A DNA stretch of 60,705 bases from contig CACWHY010000014.1 of the NCBI GenBank assembly GCA_902760805.1, positions 1-60,705 of the forward strand, in the 5' to 3' direction. Below, one piece after another: positions 32,653-42,474 of the stretch (position 1 is the stretch's first letter; each line of letters begins with the position of its first letter). The notes beneath the pieces were generated by a model that was given only the letters and a program-made list of their open reading frames with translations, was not told the DNA's origin and searched no databases. Origin of the DNA: Ruminococcus flavefaciens (lineage in GTDB: Bacteria > Bacillota > Clostridia > Oscillospirales > Ruminococcaceae). Made by a program: the position numbers and the translations under genes.

Positions 32653-33441
32653 ATGCGCACAATTGTGATCGACGACGAATTATTTGCCCTGAACTCACTT
32701 CTGAAGGCTCTGGATAAGCTGTATCCCTACGGCGAGCACATCGGCATGAGCGACCCGAAAAAATTCCTCGCCTACATGAAGGAAAACTACGTTGACGCAG
32801 CTTTCATCGACATAAATTTGGGAGAGGCGAACGGCCTTGAGCTCATAAAGCAGCTTCAGGACATCTGCCCTCAGCTCAACGTCATCGTATATACCGCACA
32901 CCCTGAGTACAAGGCTCAGGCTCTGGATCTTTGGGTCAGCGGCTATCTTGTGAAGCCTCTTGACCAGAATGCGCTTGAGGCCGCAATGCGCCACCTGCGC
33001 TATCCCGTAAAGCAGCTTTGGATAAGGTGCTTCGGGTATTTTGAGGTCTTCTATGACTCCCGTCCTGTGAAATTCAGCCGCAAGGACAGCAAGGAGGTCT
33101 TCGCATACCTTATCGACAAGAGGGGAGCGGAGGTCTCGGAGGACGAGCTGAGATACATCCTCTGGGAGGAGAATGAGGACAGCGACAAGAAAAAGATCTA
33201 TATCCGCAACATAATCTACGATATACGCCGCTCGCTGGAAGCCTGCGGAGTTACCGATGTGGTGCTCAATTCCAAGGGCAGCTATTCAATAAATACACCT
33301 AAGCTGAACTGCGGTTATTTCGACTACCTCCGTGGAAAAAAGGCAGTGGCCTCTGCCATGGAGGAGTATATGGAGCAGTACAGCAGCTGGTCCATACAGA
33401 CAAAATCTAAGTTATTCGATATTGAAAAACATACATTTTAA
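32653..33441 (+). CDS. Response regulator with SARP/OmpR-like winged helix
   Basis: 262 aa. Receiver domain 1-120 with MRTIVIDDE acidic pocket, phospho-acceptor D53 in AAFIDINLGEANG and Lys in YLVKPLDQNA. The effector domain (about 125-230) has IRCFGYFEVFYDSRPVKFSR, EVFAYLIDKRGAEVSEDEL and IYIRNIIYDIRRSL, typical of the SARP-like winged helix used by some Firmicutes regulators. The ATG at 32653 has GGAGG upstream; the frame is open further upstream but that part is the leader. It leads the fibre operon, 56 nt before the giant adhesin. No cognate kinase is adjacent. The repeats at 32442-32487 suggest autoregulation. Confidence 0.85.
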   Translation: MRTIVIDDELFALNSLLKALDKLYPYGEHIGMSDPKKFLAYMKENYVDAAFIDINLGEANGLELIKQLQDICPQLNVIVYTAHPEYKAQALDLWVSGYLVKPLDQNALEAAMRHLRYPVKQLWIRCFGYFEVFYDSRPVKFSRKDSKEVFAYLIDKRGAEVSEDELRYILWEENEDSDKKKIYIRNIIYDIRRSLEACGVTDVVLNSKGSYSINTPKLNCGYFDYLRGKKAVASAMEEYMEQYSSWSIQTKSKLFDIEKHTF

Positions 33442-33497
33442 CAAACACTCGATCCGCTATAAACCGCTAGACCTATCTGACAGAAGGAGTGAGGTGA

Positions 33498-36400
33498 ATG
33501 AAAAGAAAATATCTGAGCATTTTCAGAAGGGCATTCTTGATACTCATGTGCCTTTCACTTGTGCTGTCACCTGCTGATCTTCAGAGGCTGGCTCTGGGCT
33601 CCGACTCTCTGCTCTTAGAGGCAAGAGCTGAGGACTCCTGCTTTGCGGAGATAGAACAAAATGACGAAGGCATTTTCACCGCTGAGCTCCTGTCAGAAGG
33701 GGTAAGGGTCTTGGTTTCATTCACTGAGGAGGCTAATATCCCTGAGGGCTCGCTGATCTCCATGCGTGAGATAAGTTCTGATACGCAGGAGTACAGCGAC
33801 TACCTGGACGGCTCGCTCTCCGCTATCAACGATGGCCTTGAAAGCGAGGAACAGGCACAGATCAGCCACGCAAGATTTTTCGACATCGGCTTCGTTTGCG
33901 ATGGTCAGGAGATAGAGCCTGAGGCTCCTGTTTCTGTGGAGATCAGCTGCGAAAGACCTGACCTTGACTATGAGTCACTTGATATAGTATCGAATGTTGT
34001 CCACTTTGTGGATGAGCAGGCTGTGATCATGGAATCCGCTTCTGAGCCTGACCTGCTGCCTACCGGTGAGGAGTCTGAGACCCTCAGCTTTGAAACTGAG
34101 TCATTCTCAGCATACGGCGTCCTGTTTTACCATGTGGACGATAACTACATCGGCGATCTGCTGGACGGAATGAGCTTCGGACTTGTTTCATTTACCAAAC
34201 AGGAGACTGAGACTAATCTCACGACTGGAGCAGCAGCACTTATGGGCGCCTATAAGCAGAATAGCCGCCTTGATCTGAAGGTGGTATCTGTATACCCTGC
34301 CAGCCAGATCGAGTCTGATACCGAGTTTACTCACTATGTTATGACTGATGACGACATCACGCTGTGGACCTTCACTTGGATCGAGGATAACAAATACTAC
34401 GTCACCACTCAGGTGGACGGCGTCACGAAGTACCTTTCTCTCTACAGTCAAAAGGTCAAGGTCAATGGCAGCGAAGGCGGAAAGGTCGAGCTTCTGGACG
34501 AGCCTAATGAGTACTCTGTGATCACTGTCCTCAATAACGGCACCGATACCAATGACAACAAGCTGAGACTGGTCAACAAGGACGGCTGGTCTCTCAATAG
34601 AAAGGGCGGCAATAATACCCTTGGATATCAGACATCTCTGGCTAATAATAGTTTCAGTGATGTCAGCAATTATTTCGTTCCATGCTTGCCGACTGAGGCT
34701 GAGCTCAAAAGCGGTACGGTAGACCCTTCGCAACAGTTAGAGATACATATAGCTGACAAGGTCAGCGTCTCTGATACGATAAATATGACCGATGGCGCAA
34801 TGGTAGTGGTATACAGCAAGATCTGGGACTCCGATTCACAGTCCTATGTCAACTACGCTATCAACGGCAACGGCGAGCTGGTAAAGGTCTGGGAGAGCGG
34901 CGGAGTCGTTCAGTGGATGGACTACGAGGATACCAGCCTGTACTGGCAGTTCATCCAGTACGATGATACCGGCTATTACGAGTTCTACAACCCGGTCACT
35001 GGAATGTACCTTGCTCCACAGAACGGACAGCTCCTTTCCAACAGCCCTATCGGCGTGACCCTTAATGGCAGACAGAACGGGGAGTATTCCTCCACGCTCG
35101 TTGCCTGGGACAGCAATGTTTGGAGCTGGTACGGATATAAGTATTCCAACGACCTGACTCTTATCCCTATAGTAGACACTCAGTCAGCGGAGATGTGCTT
35201 TGCTGTGAAGGATCTCCATGAGGATGGCCTTCATCAGGTGGAGACCGTGGACAGCAAGGCTGCTGGCATCACCATCAAGATGTATGACTACGTCAATGCA
35301 ACTAGGCCGAACACTATCCTTGGCGATAAAGATTTCACAGGAGATGGTAACGGAGCAAGAACGGGTCTGGTACGAAACGTTCTTGAAGGCGGCTATCCTG
35401 TAGCAGTAAAAACAGGTACTTCCCTTGAAGAGCTGTTCACCTCCAATTCTACCTATCCCGAGCGAGAGGCCAACCACCTTTTCCTGAAGCCCACCTACGA
35501 TGAGACAGGATATTACGAGTACAGCTGCTTTGATACCTCAGCCTTCCTGATGCAGGAGGACGGTACAGGGGCTGTTCCCTCAGCAGAGGGCTATCCCGGC
35601 GTCTATGATTTCAGCGTTTATCAAGAGCTGGTCTCACCCGGCAGTAGTCCTACAAAAAAAACATATTGGCGAGGGAATTTCCTGCCCTATGATATGGTGG
35701 ACGTCAACGATAGGAAGGTCAGAAATCTTTATGACGGCGGACTTAATCCTTTGCCTGCTGATGATCCGAGATATAATGAGAATATCTACGTTCAGCAGTC
35801 TCCCGACTACTATTTTGGTCTGTCGCTAGAGACTACCTTCATGATCCCGGAGAACGGCTGTGACAAAAACGGCAATCCTCTGATCTTTGAGTTCAACGGA
35901 GATGACGACTTCTGGCTGTTCATCGATGATGTTCTTGTTATCGATCTGGGCGGTATCCACAATGCCCTTACAGGAAAGGTGGATTTCAGCACAGGTATAG
36001 TTTCTACATATAACGGCTATAATTCAAATACCTATTCCTACACGACCCTCATGGACAGCTTCAGGAATGCAGGAGTATTCCCGGACGGCTCTCCTTGGGA
36101 CGAAAGCCAGATCCATGAATATTTCAAGGACGACGGCAGCTTCCAGAGCGGCGAGGGCATATTCAAGGATTTCAGCTCACACACCATGAAGATCTTCTAC
36201 ATGGAGCGTGGTGCAGGTGCATCAAATCTGAAGCTCCGCTTCAACCTGGCAACTGTTTCAGAAAAAAGCGTATTTCTTGAAAAGAAGCTGACCGGAACTC
36301 AGACAACGGACTACTCCAACACAAAATACGCATATCAGCTATACTATAAGCCTGAGGGCAGCGAGGACTATATCCTTTACGCAAACCCCGATGATGAGTC

Positions 36401-38774
36401 TCAGAAGGCTCACATCGAAGGCCAGAGCAGGCAGATACAGTATGAGAGCTCCGCTGAGATAAACGGCCAGACCTACGATAACGTTTTCTTCCTGAGATCC
36501 GGCGAAAAGGCTGAGTTCACAATGCCCAGCAAGGAGGCCGAATATTACTTCGTGGAGCTGGGCGTGTTCAATCAGGAATACGACTATGTAAATATCAACA
36601 GCCAAAGAGCCTTCACCAGCGATTTTGCACAGACCCATGAAAAGGACTATGTAGACGTTAGCTCTACCAGTGAAACTATCGCTAACCGCAAGCGTGTGAT
36701 ATATGAAAATCACATCGACCCGGATTACCTGAAAAAGCTGATCATCACCAAGGAAGTGGTGGATAAGGACGGCAACCCCGTGGAGGGCGACAAGACCGGA
36801 TTTGAGTTCCAGGTGGGCTTCGTCAATGACCAGGGCGTGACTGTTCCCTATCAAAAGGGCGAATATTACGTCATGGACGACGACGGGAATTACTACGTCT
36901 ATGTGAACGGAAAGCTCTCAAAGCACGGCAAGGAAAAGGCTGTGTGCAGCGTTTCCGGTAACAACGGATCCATCGCAGGTATACCCGACGGACTGTCAGT
37001 GGTCATCGAAGAGCTCATCCCACAGACCATATTCAAGGTGGAGGAGCTGGACAGCAAGATGCCTCTGGGCTACCAGTGGAAGAGCTACGACAGAGTATTC
37101 GACGAGGTGGACGGTGCGACCTACAACCTCATCGACAGCGGCGTCAACAATATCGGCGAGATCCGTGAGAACATCAACGCTCACATGACGGTCACTAACC
37201 AGAAGGGCTTCGGCATAACTGTAAACAAGAAGTGGAAAGACGACAAGTACACCTCTTACCACGATACTATATACATCGCTCTTTTCAAAAAGGGCGAGGG
37301 CGATCAGCTGATCTATGTGGAGGATACCTTCCGAGAGCTCGTTTCGCCAAATACATCAATGTACTATTTCAATGACGAGCAGGAGGCCAGCCAGTATGTT
37401 GCTATGGAGGTCAGACCGGAAACAATCGTACCGGCTGATTGGAACGGCGATACGACGGTAGTTACAGACTGCCAGCCCTATCTGGCTGACTCTACCACCA
37501 CTCTCAGCGCTCAGACCCTGGGCGGCGAGGAGTATGACTTCCATTACAGCGTTGACTATGAGCAGGGCGAGATCACCGGTACAGGTCACAATATCCGCAC
37601 GGATTCGATCATCAACTCCAGGAACTTCCTGAGGATCCTCAAGCAGTCTGTGGACGGCGATCCCTTGGGCGGAGCAAGATTTGATCTCACTGACATCACA
37701 AGCGGCGAGATCTTGATGAAAACTCTGACCTCCGGCGATGACGGCTTCGTGGACGACGCATACTTCGTGGCCGGCCATAGCTACAGGTTGGACGAGATCG
37801 CTGCTCCCAACGGATATTTGCAGCTTTCCGGTCCCATAACCATAAACGTTTCCGAGAGCGATGAGCTGGATATCCAGTACACAGCCGAAGATGCTGAGAA
37901 TATCTCGGTAGAGCTCTCTCCGGACCGCACCAGCGGCACACTTCTGATCAAGAACAAGCCCAGAGGACTGCTGATGAGAAAGGTGGACTCCCAGGGCGAA
38001 CACCTGAGCGGTGCGGTTTTCACGGTGTACCAGTTCGACAGGGGACAGAACAAGAAGTATCCGCTTCCCGGATATCAGAATGTTGTCTCAGACGAAAACG
38101 GCGTGTTCTTCAGCGATACTCTTCCCAGCGGTTACTATCTCATCGAGGAGGTCAAAGCTCCTAATGGATTTGCCACACCTGAGGAGAGCACGGTCATCCA
38201 CATAAAAATGGAGGATCGTAGCGTTGATAGGCTATATACCGTTAGATATGACAGCGGTACAGGAACATACGTTACTGTAAAGGACGTGCTGAGCCAGCAG
38301 CTGTATGCTGACGGACAGGTCATAAGAGTGGATTTCCCCAACGAAAAGATCACGGGAAATCTCATCCTTCGCAAAACTATCGACGGCATCGACGCTTCTA
38401 AGGGCTATCCCACCTTCACCTTTAAGATAACTCAGACCAAGGACGAAAACGGAAACGCCCTTACTCATACAAATGAGTACATTCGCACGATCTCCTTTGA
38501 CAGCACTGATACAGATCCCACCAAGGAGATCACGGTAAGCGGTCTGCCCATAGGAACATATATCGTTCAGGAGCTTTCCACCTTGAATTACACCCTGTCG
38601 GGACTGACAGTAGAGGGCGACAGCCACGCTATCATAACTGACACGAATGCAGCCGTTTCCCTTGTTTCCGAGGATTTGGTAACGGTTGCCTTCAGCAACC
38701 GGCTCAACGAGGAAACTCCGCCCGGCTATGTAGCCTTTGCTGATAACAAGATCAGCTATCCGGCACAGGAATGA
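33498..38774 (+). CDS. Giant fibro-slime / Cna-B-type surface adhesin
   Basis: 1758 aa. Signal peptide about 1-47. An N-terminal region to about 260 is followed by a long middle part with lectin-like or PA14-like sequence. A fibro-slime-type domain (about 770-930) has GDDDFWLFIDDVLVIDLGGI. From about 1075 come SpaA/Cna-B-like modules: KLIITKEVVDKDGNPVEG (about 1078), ITVNKKWKDDKY (about 1238), FLRILKQSVDGDPLGGARFD (about 1375), LLMRKVDSQGEHLSGAVF (about 1491) and LILRKTIDGIDAS (about 1620). These modules often carry internal isopeptide bonds and build stalks. No LPxTG-type motif or C-terminal transmembrane segment is present, so anchoring must be indirect. The likely role is a tip adhesin of the fibre encoded downstream. 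Confidence 0.82.
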   Translation: MKRKYLSIFRRAFLILMCLSLVLSPADLQRLALGSDSLLLEARAEDSCFAEIEQNDEGIFTAELLSEGVRVLVSFTEEANIPEGSLISMREISSDTQEYSDYLDGSLSAINDGLESEEQAQISHARFFDIGFVCDGQEIEPEAPVSVEISCERPDLDYESLDIVSNVVHFVDEQAVIMESASEPDLLPTGEESETLSFETESFSAYGVLFYHVDDNYIGDLLDGMSFGLVSFTKQETETNLTTGAAALMGAYKQNSRLDLKVVSVYPASQIESDTEFTHYVMTDDDITLWTFTWIEDNKYYVTTQVDGVTKYLSLYSQKVKVNGSEGGKVELLDEPNEYSVITVLNNGTDTNDNKLRLVNKDGWSLNRKGGNNTLGYQTSLANNSFSDVSNYFVPCLPTEAELKSGTVDPSQQLEIHIADKVSVSDTINMTDGAMVVVYSKIWDSDSQSYVNYAINGNGELVKVWESGGVVQWMDYEDTSLYWQFIQYDDTGYYEFYNPVTGMYLAPQNGQLLSNSPIGVTLNGRQNGEYSSTLVAWDSNVWSWYGYKYSNDLTLIPIVDTQSAEMCFAVKDLHEDGLHQVETVDSKAAGITIKMYDYVNATRPNTILGDKDFTGDGNGARTGLVRNVLEGGYPVAVKTGTSLEELFTSNSTYPEREANHLFLKPTYDETGYYEYSCFDTSAFLMQEDGTGAVPSAEGYPGVYDFSVYQELVSPGSSPTKKTYWRGNFLPYDMVDVNDRKVRNLYDGGLNPLPADDPRYNENIYVQQSPDYYFGLSLETTFMIPENGCDKNGNPLIFEFNGDDDFWLFIDDVLVIDLGGIHNALTGKVDFSTGIVSTYNGYNSNTYSYTTLMDSFRNAGVFPDGSPWDESQIHEYFKDDGSFQSGEGIFKDFSSHTMKIFYMERGAGASNLKLRFNLATVSEKSVFLEKKLTGTQTTDYSNTKYAYQLYYKPEGSEDYILYANPDDESQKAHIEGQSRQIQYESSAEINGQTYDNVFFLRSGEKAEFTMPSKEAEYYFVELGVFNQEYDYVNINSQRAFTSDFAQTHEKDYVDVSSTSETIANRKRVIYENHIDPDYLKKLIITKEVVDKDGNPVEGDKTGFEFQVGFVNDQGVTVPYQKGEYYVMDDDGNYYVYVNGKLSKHGKEKAVCSVSGNNGSIAGIPDGLSVVIEELIPQTIFKVEELDSKMPLGYQWKSYDRVFDEVDGATYNLIDSGVNNIGEIRENINAHMTVTNQKGFGITVNKKWKDDKYTSYHDTIYIALFKKGEGDQLIYVEDTFRELVSPNTSMYYFNDEQEASQYVAMEVRPETIVPADWNGDTTVVTDCQPYLADSTTTLSAQTLGGEEYDFHYSVDYEQGEITGTGHNIRTDSIINSRNFLRILKQSVDGDPLGGARFDLTDITSGEILMKTLTSGDDGFVDDAYFVAGHSYRLDEIAAPNGYLQLSGPITINVSESDELDIQYTAEDAENISVELSPDRTSGTLLIKNKPRGLLMRKVDSQGEHLSGAVFTVYQFDRGQNKKYPLPGYQNVVSDENGVFFSDTLPSGYYLIEEVKAPNGFATPEESTVIHIKMEDRSVDRLYTVRYDSGTGTYVTVKDVLSQQLYADGQVIRVDFPNEKITGNLILRKTIDGIDASKGYPTFTFKITQTKDENGNALTHTNEYIRTISFDSTDTDPTKEITVSGLPIGTYIVQELSTLNYTLSGLTVEGDSHAIITDTNAAVSLVSEDLVTVAFSNRLNEETPPGYVAFADNKISYPAQE

Positions 38775-38784
38775 GGTGGACGGT

Positions 38785-39384
38785 ATGAGATACAAATTAA
38801 AGAAGAAGCACCTTCTTCTGGTGCTTTCGGCAATGCTGATCGGAGCTGCTGCCTTTACTCTGGCCTATTTTATCAGCTCAGATCAGGTCACTAACAGATT
38901 TAGCGGAGAGAATGAGACTTCCTCCTCAGGCAAGGTGGAGATCTCCATTTCAGAGGAATTCGACCCGCCCCCAGACAAAAGCGATGACCCCTTCCAGAAA
39001 AGCGTCTGTGTGGCCAACACCGGCGAAACGGACTGCTACATCAGGGTAAGGCTATCGTTCTCCTCATCTCAGGTGAGAGACATATCATGGATCTCCAACG
39101 ACGAGGACAAGGACAATGCGGATGCCTATATAAACGCAGCCGATTATCCCTATTCCGACCTTCCTGAAGGCTGGGAGTACCGAGAAGAGGACGGCTTCTA
39201 CTACTACACCGAAAAGGTGCCCCCGGGACAGTCTACAGCCACCCTGATAAAATGGGTGAAGACCATTTTCCCGGAGGACGGATCGGTGGAGGCTGACGAG
39301 TACGACATCTATGTGTATTCCGAGTCAGTAACAGCCGTAAACGATGACGGCGAGGAGCTCGACTATGAACAGGCCTGGAGCTAA
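38785..39384 (+). CDS. TasA-like SipW-type surface subunit 1
   Basis: 200 aa. The N-terminus (MRYKLKKKHLLLVLSAMLIG, then LAYFISSDQVTNRFSG) is the SipW-type signal region typical of TasA/camelysin-like secreted fibre proteins. The mature part has beta-rich segments such as VCVANTGETDCYIRVRLSFS and YYYTEKVPPGQSTATLI. The ATG at 38785 lies 10 nt after the adhesin stop with GAGGTGG upstream. Its product is probably processed by the SipW-like peptidases encoded next. TasA proteins polymerise by donor-strand exchange; whether this one does is untested. Confidence 0.75.
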   Translation: MRYKLKKKHLLLVLSAMLIGAAAFTLAYFISSDQVTNRFSGENETSSSGKVEISISEEFDPPPDKSDDPFQKSVCVANTGETDCYIRVRLSFSSSQVRDISWISNDEDKDNADAYINAADYPYSDLPEGWEYREEDGFYYYTEKVPPGQSTATLIKWVKTIFPEDGSVEADEYDIYVYSESVTAVNDDGEELDYEQAWS

Positions 39385-39388
39385 CGCC

Positions 39389-39880
39389 ATGAAAAAGGTC
39401 CTTCGCCTGGCAGTGAACGGCATCATCACGCTGTTCATAGCAGCTGCTGCGGCAGTTGTGATCCTGATGATAGCCGGCATAAGAGCCTATGTGGTGAAGA
39501 CCGGATCTATGGAGCCTGCGATCATGACCGGCAGCATTTGCCTGGTGGATCAAAAGGCAAAGGTCAGCGATATAAAGACCGGCGACATTATAACCTTCCG
39601 GATCTCAGAAAAGACAGTGGTCACCCACAGAGCCGTCAGGATCCGGGACGGCATGATCTACACCAAGGGCGACGCAAATAACACAGAAGATGAAGAGGCG
39701 GTGACCTCAGAGGAGCTGGTGGGCAAATGTATCCTCTCCATAAAAGGAGCAGGAAAGGTCCTGAAGGCTCTCAGGAGCCCCTTAGGTATCGTCTCAGCGG
39801 CAATGCTGATAGTGATACTGATCGCCGCCGATCACATTCTAGATAATGATGACACTCATACAAGGAGGAAAAACCAATGA
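39389..39880 (+). CDS. sipW: SipW-type signal peptidase I, copy 1
   Basis: 163 aa. N-terminal transmembrane helix (about 10-30), catalytic Ser in VVKTGSMEPAIMTGSICLV, second conserved box KTGDIITFRISEKTVVTHRA (His in place of Lys, as in archaeal/SipW-type peptidases), and YTKGDANNTEDEE. A C-terminal transmembrane helix is at about 130-150. Two starts are possible; the ATG at 39389 (MKKVL) gives the best signal-anchor. It is predicted to cleave the TasA-like subunits flanking it. It overlaps the second peptidase gene by 4 nt. Confidence 0.88.
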   Translation: MKKVLRLAVNGIITLFIAAAAAVVILMIAGIRAYVVKTGSMEPAIMTGSICLVDQKAKVSDIKTGDIITFRISEKTVVTHRAVRIRDGMIYTKGDANNTEDEEAVTSEELVGKCILSIKGAGKVLKALRSPLGIVSAAMLIVILIAADHILDNDDTHTRRKNQ

Positions 39881-40500
39881 GCAGATCTAACAAAGGACCG
39901 CCTGAAAAGAAGGGCTACTTGGTCTACGCTATTGTAAGAAGGCTGATCGTTTTGATGTTCTGTATAGCCTTGATCGGAGGAGCTGTCTTGTTTGCAGCAA
40001 ACACCTCACCCAACAAATCACTGCTGGGCTATAGGTACTATACGGTCATAACCCCGTCAATGGAGCCGAATTACAATGTTGGCGATCTGGTTTTCGTCAA
40101 GGTGGGAGGCGTTAGGAGCATTGAAGTTGGTGATGTTATCACCTTCAATCCCTCCAGCGATGGCAAGGCCTACCTTACCCACCGGGTCACCCAGAAGCTG
40201 TCTGATTATCAGAACACTGGCGTGACCTGCTTTAAGACCAAGGGCGATGCCAATAACACTGAGGATTCGTTCCTGGTGGACGAGGACAGAGTTATAGGAA
40301 GGGTAACATTCAGGATCCCGAAGCTGGGCTATTTCATACGCTTCGTTCAGCTTCGCTGGTATTACATTCTTGCTCTTGCGGTCATGCTGGGGATAGCTCT
40401 GAAGCTACTGAAGATGTATTTTTCAGCCGCTGATGAGGAAACTCAGGATACCGCTGAACATACACAAGCCAATGACCCTAAGATTATTGAGAAGGAGTAA
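39877..40500 (+). CDS. SipW-type signal peptidase I, copy 2
   Basis: 207 aa. Transmembrane helix about 22-42, catalytic Ser in VITPSMEPNYNVGDLVFV, box with His in AYLTHRVTQKL, and KTKGDANNTEDSFLV. A second transmembrane helix lies near 163-183. It is related to the peptidase just upstream but diverged, which suggests each processes a different subunit or stage. It is followed 4 nt later by the second TasA-like gene. Confidence 0.88.
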   Translation: MSRSNKGPPEKKGYLVYAIVRRLIVLMFCIALIGGAVLFAANTSPNKSLLGYRYYTVITPSMEPNYNVGDLVFVKVGGVRSIEVGDVITFNPSSDGKAYLTHRVTQKLSDYQNTGVTCFKTKGDANNTEDSFLVDEDRVIGRVTFRIPKLGYFIRFVQLRWYYILALAVMLGIALKLLKMYFSAADEETQDTAEHTQANDPKIIEKE

Positions 40501-40504
40501 AACT

Positions 40505-41689
40505 ATGAAAATTAATGCTAAGTCTAAAAAGAATGATAAGAAGCTGCTGGTCGGCTCCGCAGCCGTAGCAGCAATGGTAGTTGCAGGCGCAACTTTCGCA
40601 TGGTTCACATCTCAGGACGAGGTGACCAACCGTCTGTCCGCTGAGGCAGATTACAAAGTATCCATCACCGAGAGCTTCACTCCCCCCGAGGATTGGACTC
40701 CCGGTCAGGAGATCAACAAGGACGTAAGCGCAGTAAATACTGGAAACATCGATTCTCTGGTAAACCTGACCTTCGGCCACTCATTCACAGTTACCGGAAA
40801 GGGCACACCGATCACAGCTTCTGCTGCTGCAACTGCTGGCCTTGATAATGCCGTAGAGATCACCGCTGACGAGGCTAAGGCTGCTCAGGCCGGCGGCTAC
40901 ATCATCTACAACAAGGACGCTGTAGTGACAGAGAACAACGCAATGGAGGCTTCCTCCGCTCCCTTCACTGATAACGGCCTGTACCTCTTCCGCAGAGAGA
41001 TCAAGAAGACAGTTGGCGATGACAACAAGCTCACATCTGTTGGATATGAGTATTCTGGATACTACGTTAAGGGCGGAAAGTATTACCGTGTCGAGATCGC
41101 TGATGATGCTGTTGCACTGAAAACAGACAGCCCTGAGGTAGACACAGTTGACACAACTAAGGTGAACATCCCCACTGTAGGCGACGCTTACGTTTACACC
41201 TACGGCGATGGCACCGAGGTTACTTGGACCTTTGTTAAGGAGCTTGAGGCAGACACCACTACTGTTGACAACAAGACTACAGACTTTGCTCAGGCAAAGG
41301 GAATCAGGATCACCTATGCTGGTAAGGACGCAACTACTACAGACGATGATATCGTAGTTTATGTGGCATTTGATAAGGATGCACAGACCAACTATACATA
41401 CAACGCTACAAATAAGAAGTACTACTACAACTACGTTCTTCCTGCCGGCACCGAGACCAAGAGCCCGCTGATCACCAGCGTTACACTTGGCAGCGAGACT
41501 AAGGAGAACGCTTACATCAAGCTGGATTACGATCTCGATGTGATCCTTGATAGCATCCAGGCTTCTGTTAACGAGGCAAAGAGCTACACCAATGAGACTG
41601 CTGAGTCCTGGCTCGCCGGAAGCACTGTAAACGGTCAGCAGGGAACTGCTATCAGCGACACCAATGGAAAGGTCACTTGGGCTGAATAA
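40505..41689 (+). CDS. TasA-like SipW-type surface subunit 2 (major fibre candidate)
   Basis: 394 aa. SipW-type signal MKINAKSKKNDKKLLVGSAA, then GATFAWFTSQDEVTNRLSAE, closely resembling subunit 1. The mature protein is acidic, Thr/Ala-rich and beta-rich, with FTPPEDWTPGQEINKDVSAV near the start. GAAGGAG lies 7 nt before the ATG, a strong ribosome site, and codon use is restricted as in highly expressed genes. By position and size it is the best candidate for the major structural subunit. No sortase motif. Confidence 0.78.
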   Translation: MKINAKSKKNDKKLLVGSAAVAAMVVAGATFAWFTSQDEVTNRLSAEADYKVSITESFTPPEDWTPGQEINKDVSAVNTGNIDSLVNLTFGHSFTVTGKGTPITASAAATAGLDNAVEITADEAKAAQAGGYIIYNKDAVVTENNAMEASSAPFTDNGLYLFRREIKKTVGDDNKLTSVGYEYSGYYVKGGKYYRVEIADDAVALKTDSPEVDTVDTTKVNIPTVGDAYVYTYGDGTEVTWTFVKELEADTTTVDNKTTDFAQAKGIRITYAGKDATTTDDDIVVYVAFDKDAQTNYTYNATNKKYYYNYVLPAGTETKSPLITSVTLGSETKENAYIKLDYDLDVILDSIQASVNEAKSYTNETAESWLAGSTVNGQQGTAISDTNGKVTWAE

Positions 41690-41721
41690 AGTCATAGTAT
41701 TCAAGACAGGAGGAATGTGAG

Positions 41722-42474
41722 TTGAGGATCAAAGCAATATTTGCTGCGCTTTGCAGCTCATTCCTCCTGTTCTCATTTCCTTTGACGGCAAACGCTCAGG
41801 TCATGCTCCCGGAGGGCGCTGTAAAGGGCCTTCCGTCGGACCTGACCGCAATGGACAGCGAGGGCAATGTGGTCAGCTCCGATACGGGGGAGTATTTCTT
41901 CCGAGTGGAGGACATGGACTACGGCGTGACGTACCAAAAAGACGTCCAGCTGATGAATCTCCGTGACGACAAGGCCTACAACATCTACTTCTACGTTGAG
42001 CCGCTTTGGAAGGATGGTCAGATCGACCTGGAGGAAGGCTGTGAGTGCAAATTCTTCCTTGACGGGGAGGAATTCTACTCCGGCACAGTTACCGGGAACG
42101 GCAATTTCGACCTTACCGAAGAGGTCAAGGACTGCGGATATTACGCCCCGGGCGAGAGCCATACCCTCACCTGTACGGTGATCTGGGACAAGCTGGATGT
42201 CCTTCACGGCGTCAGCAACGGACACCGCCTCATCGACAAGGACGGCCAGCACGTTCTTGTGGGACCGGACAGCTCCGGCCATGTTGAGGGTCAGATCGAG
42301 TTCAAGTGGATCTTCTACGCAGCCGTTGACGAGAGCTATGTTCCGCCAAAAACAGGAATACTGTCAGCCGACGGGAAATTCTGGCTGATGTGCATGGCAG
42401 GTGCAGGAGGACTTGTGCTGCTGCTGGCTGTGCTGCTTCTGATGAAGCGGAAAAAGGGCAAGCAGGAGCAATGA
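41722..42474 (+). CDS. Sortase-anchored surface protein (PPKTG)
   Basis: 250 aa from a TTG start (AGGAGG 8 nt upstream). Signal peptide MRIKAIFAALCSSFLLF ending TANA. The mature region includes EYFFRVEDMDYGVTYQKDVQ and HTLTCTVIWDKLDVLHGVSN. The C-terminus has PPKTG, a hydrophobic helix (about 222-242) and KRKKGKQEQ, the layout of a sortase substrate with P in place of L. The sortase gene follows with a 4-nt overlap. It probably anchors the TasA-like fibre to the wall as a base protein. Confidence 0.8.
   Translation: MRIKAIFAALCSSFLLFSFPLTANAQVMLPEGAVKGLPSDLTAMDSEGNVVSSDTGEYFFRVEDMDYGVTYQKDVQLMNLRDDKAYNIYFYVEPLWKDGQIDLEEGCECKFFLDGEEFYSGTVTGNGNFDLTEEVKDCGYYAPGESHTLTCTVIWDKLDVLHGVSNGHRLIDKDGQHVLVGPDSSGHVEGQIEFKWIFYAAVDESYVPPKTGILSADGKFWLMCMAGAGGLVLLLAVLLLMKRKKGKQEQ

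Noticed and set aside
38700-38774. Sortase signal at the end of the giant adhesin
   Set aside because: The C-terminus has no LPxTG-like motif, hydrophobic helix or basic tail.
40781-41704. 307-aa minus-strand frame opposite the TasA-like gene
   Set aside because: Ser/Val/Leu-rich antisense shadow; the sense frame has signal peptide, ribosome site and operon context.
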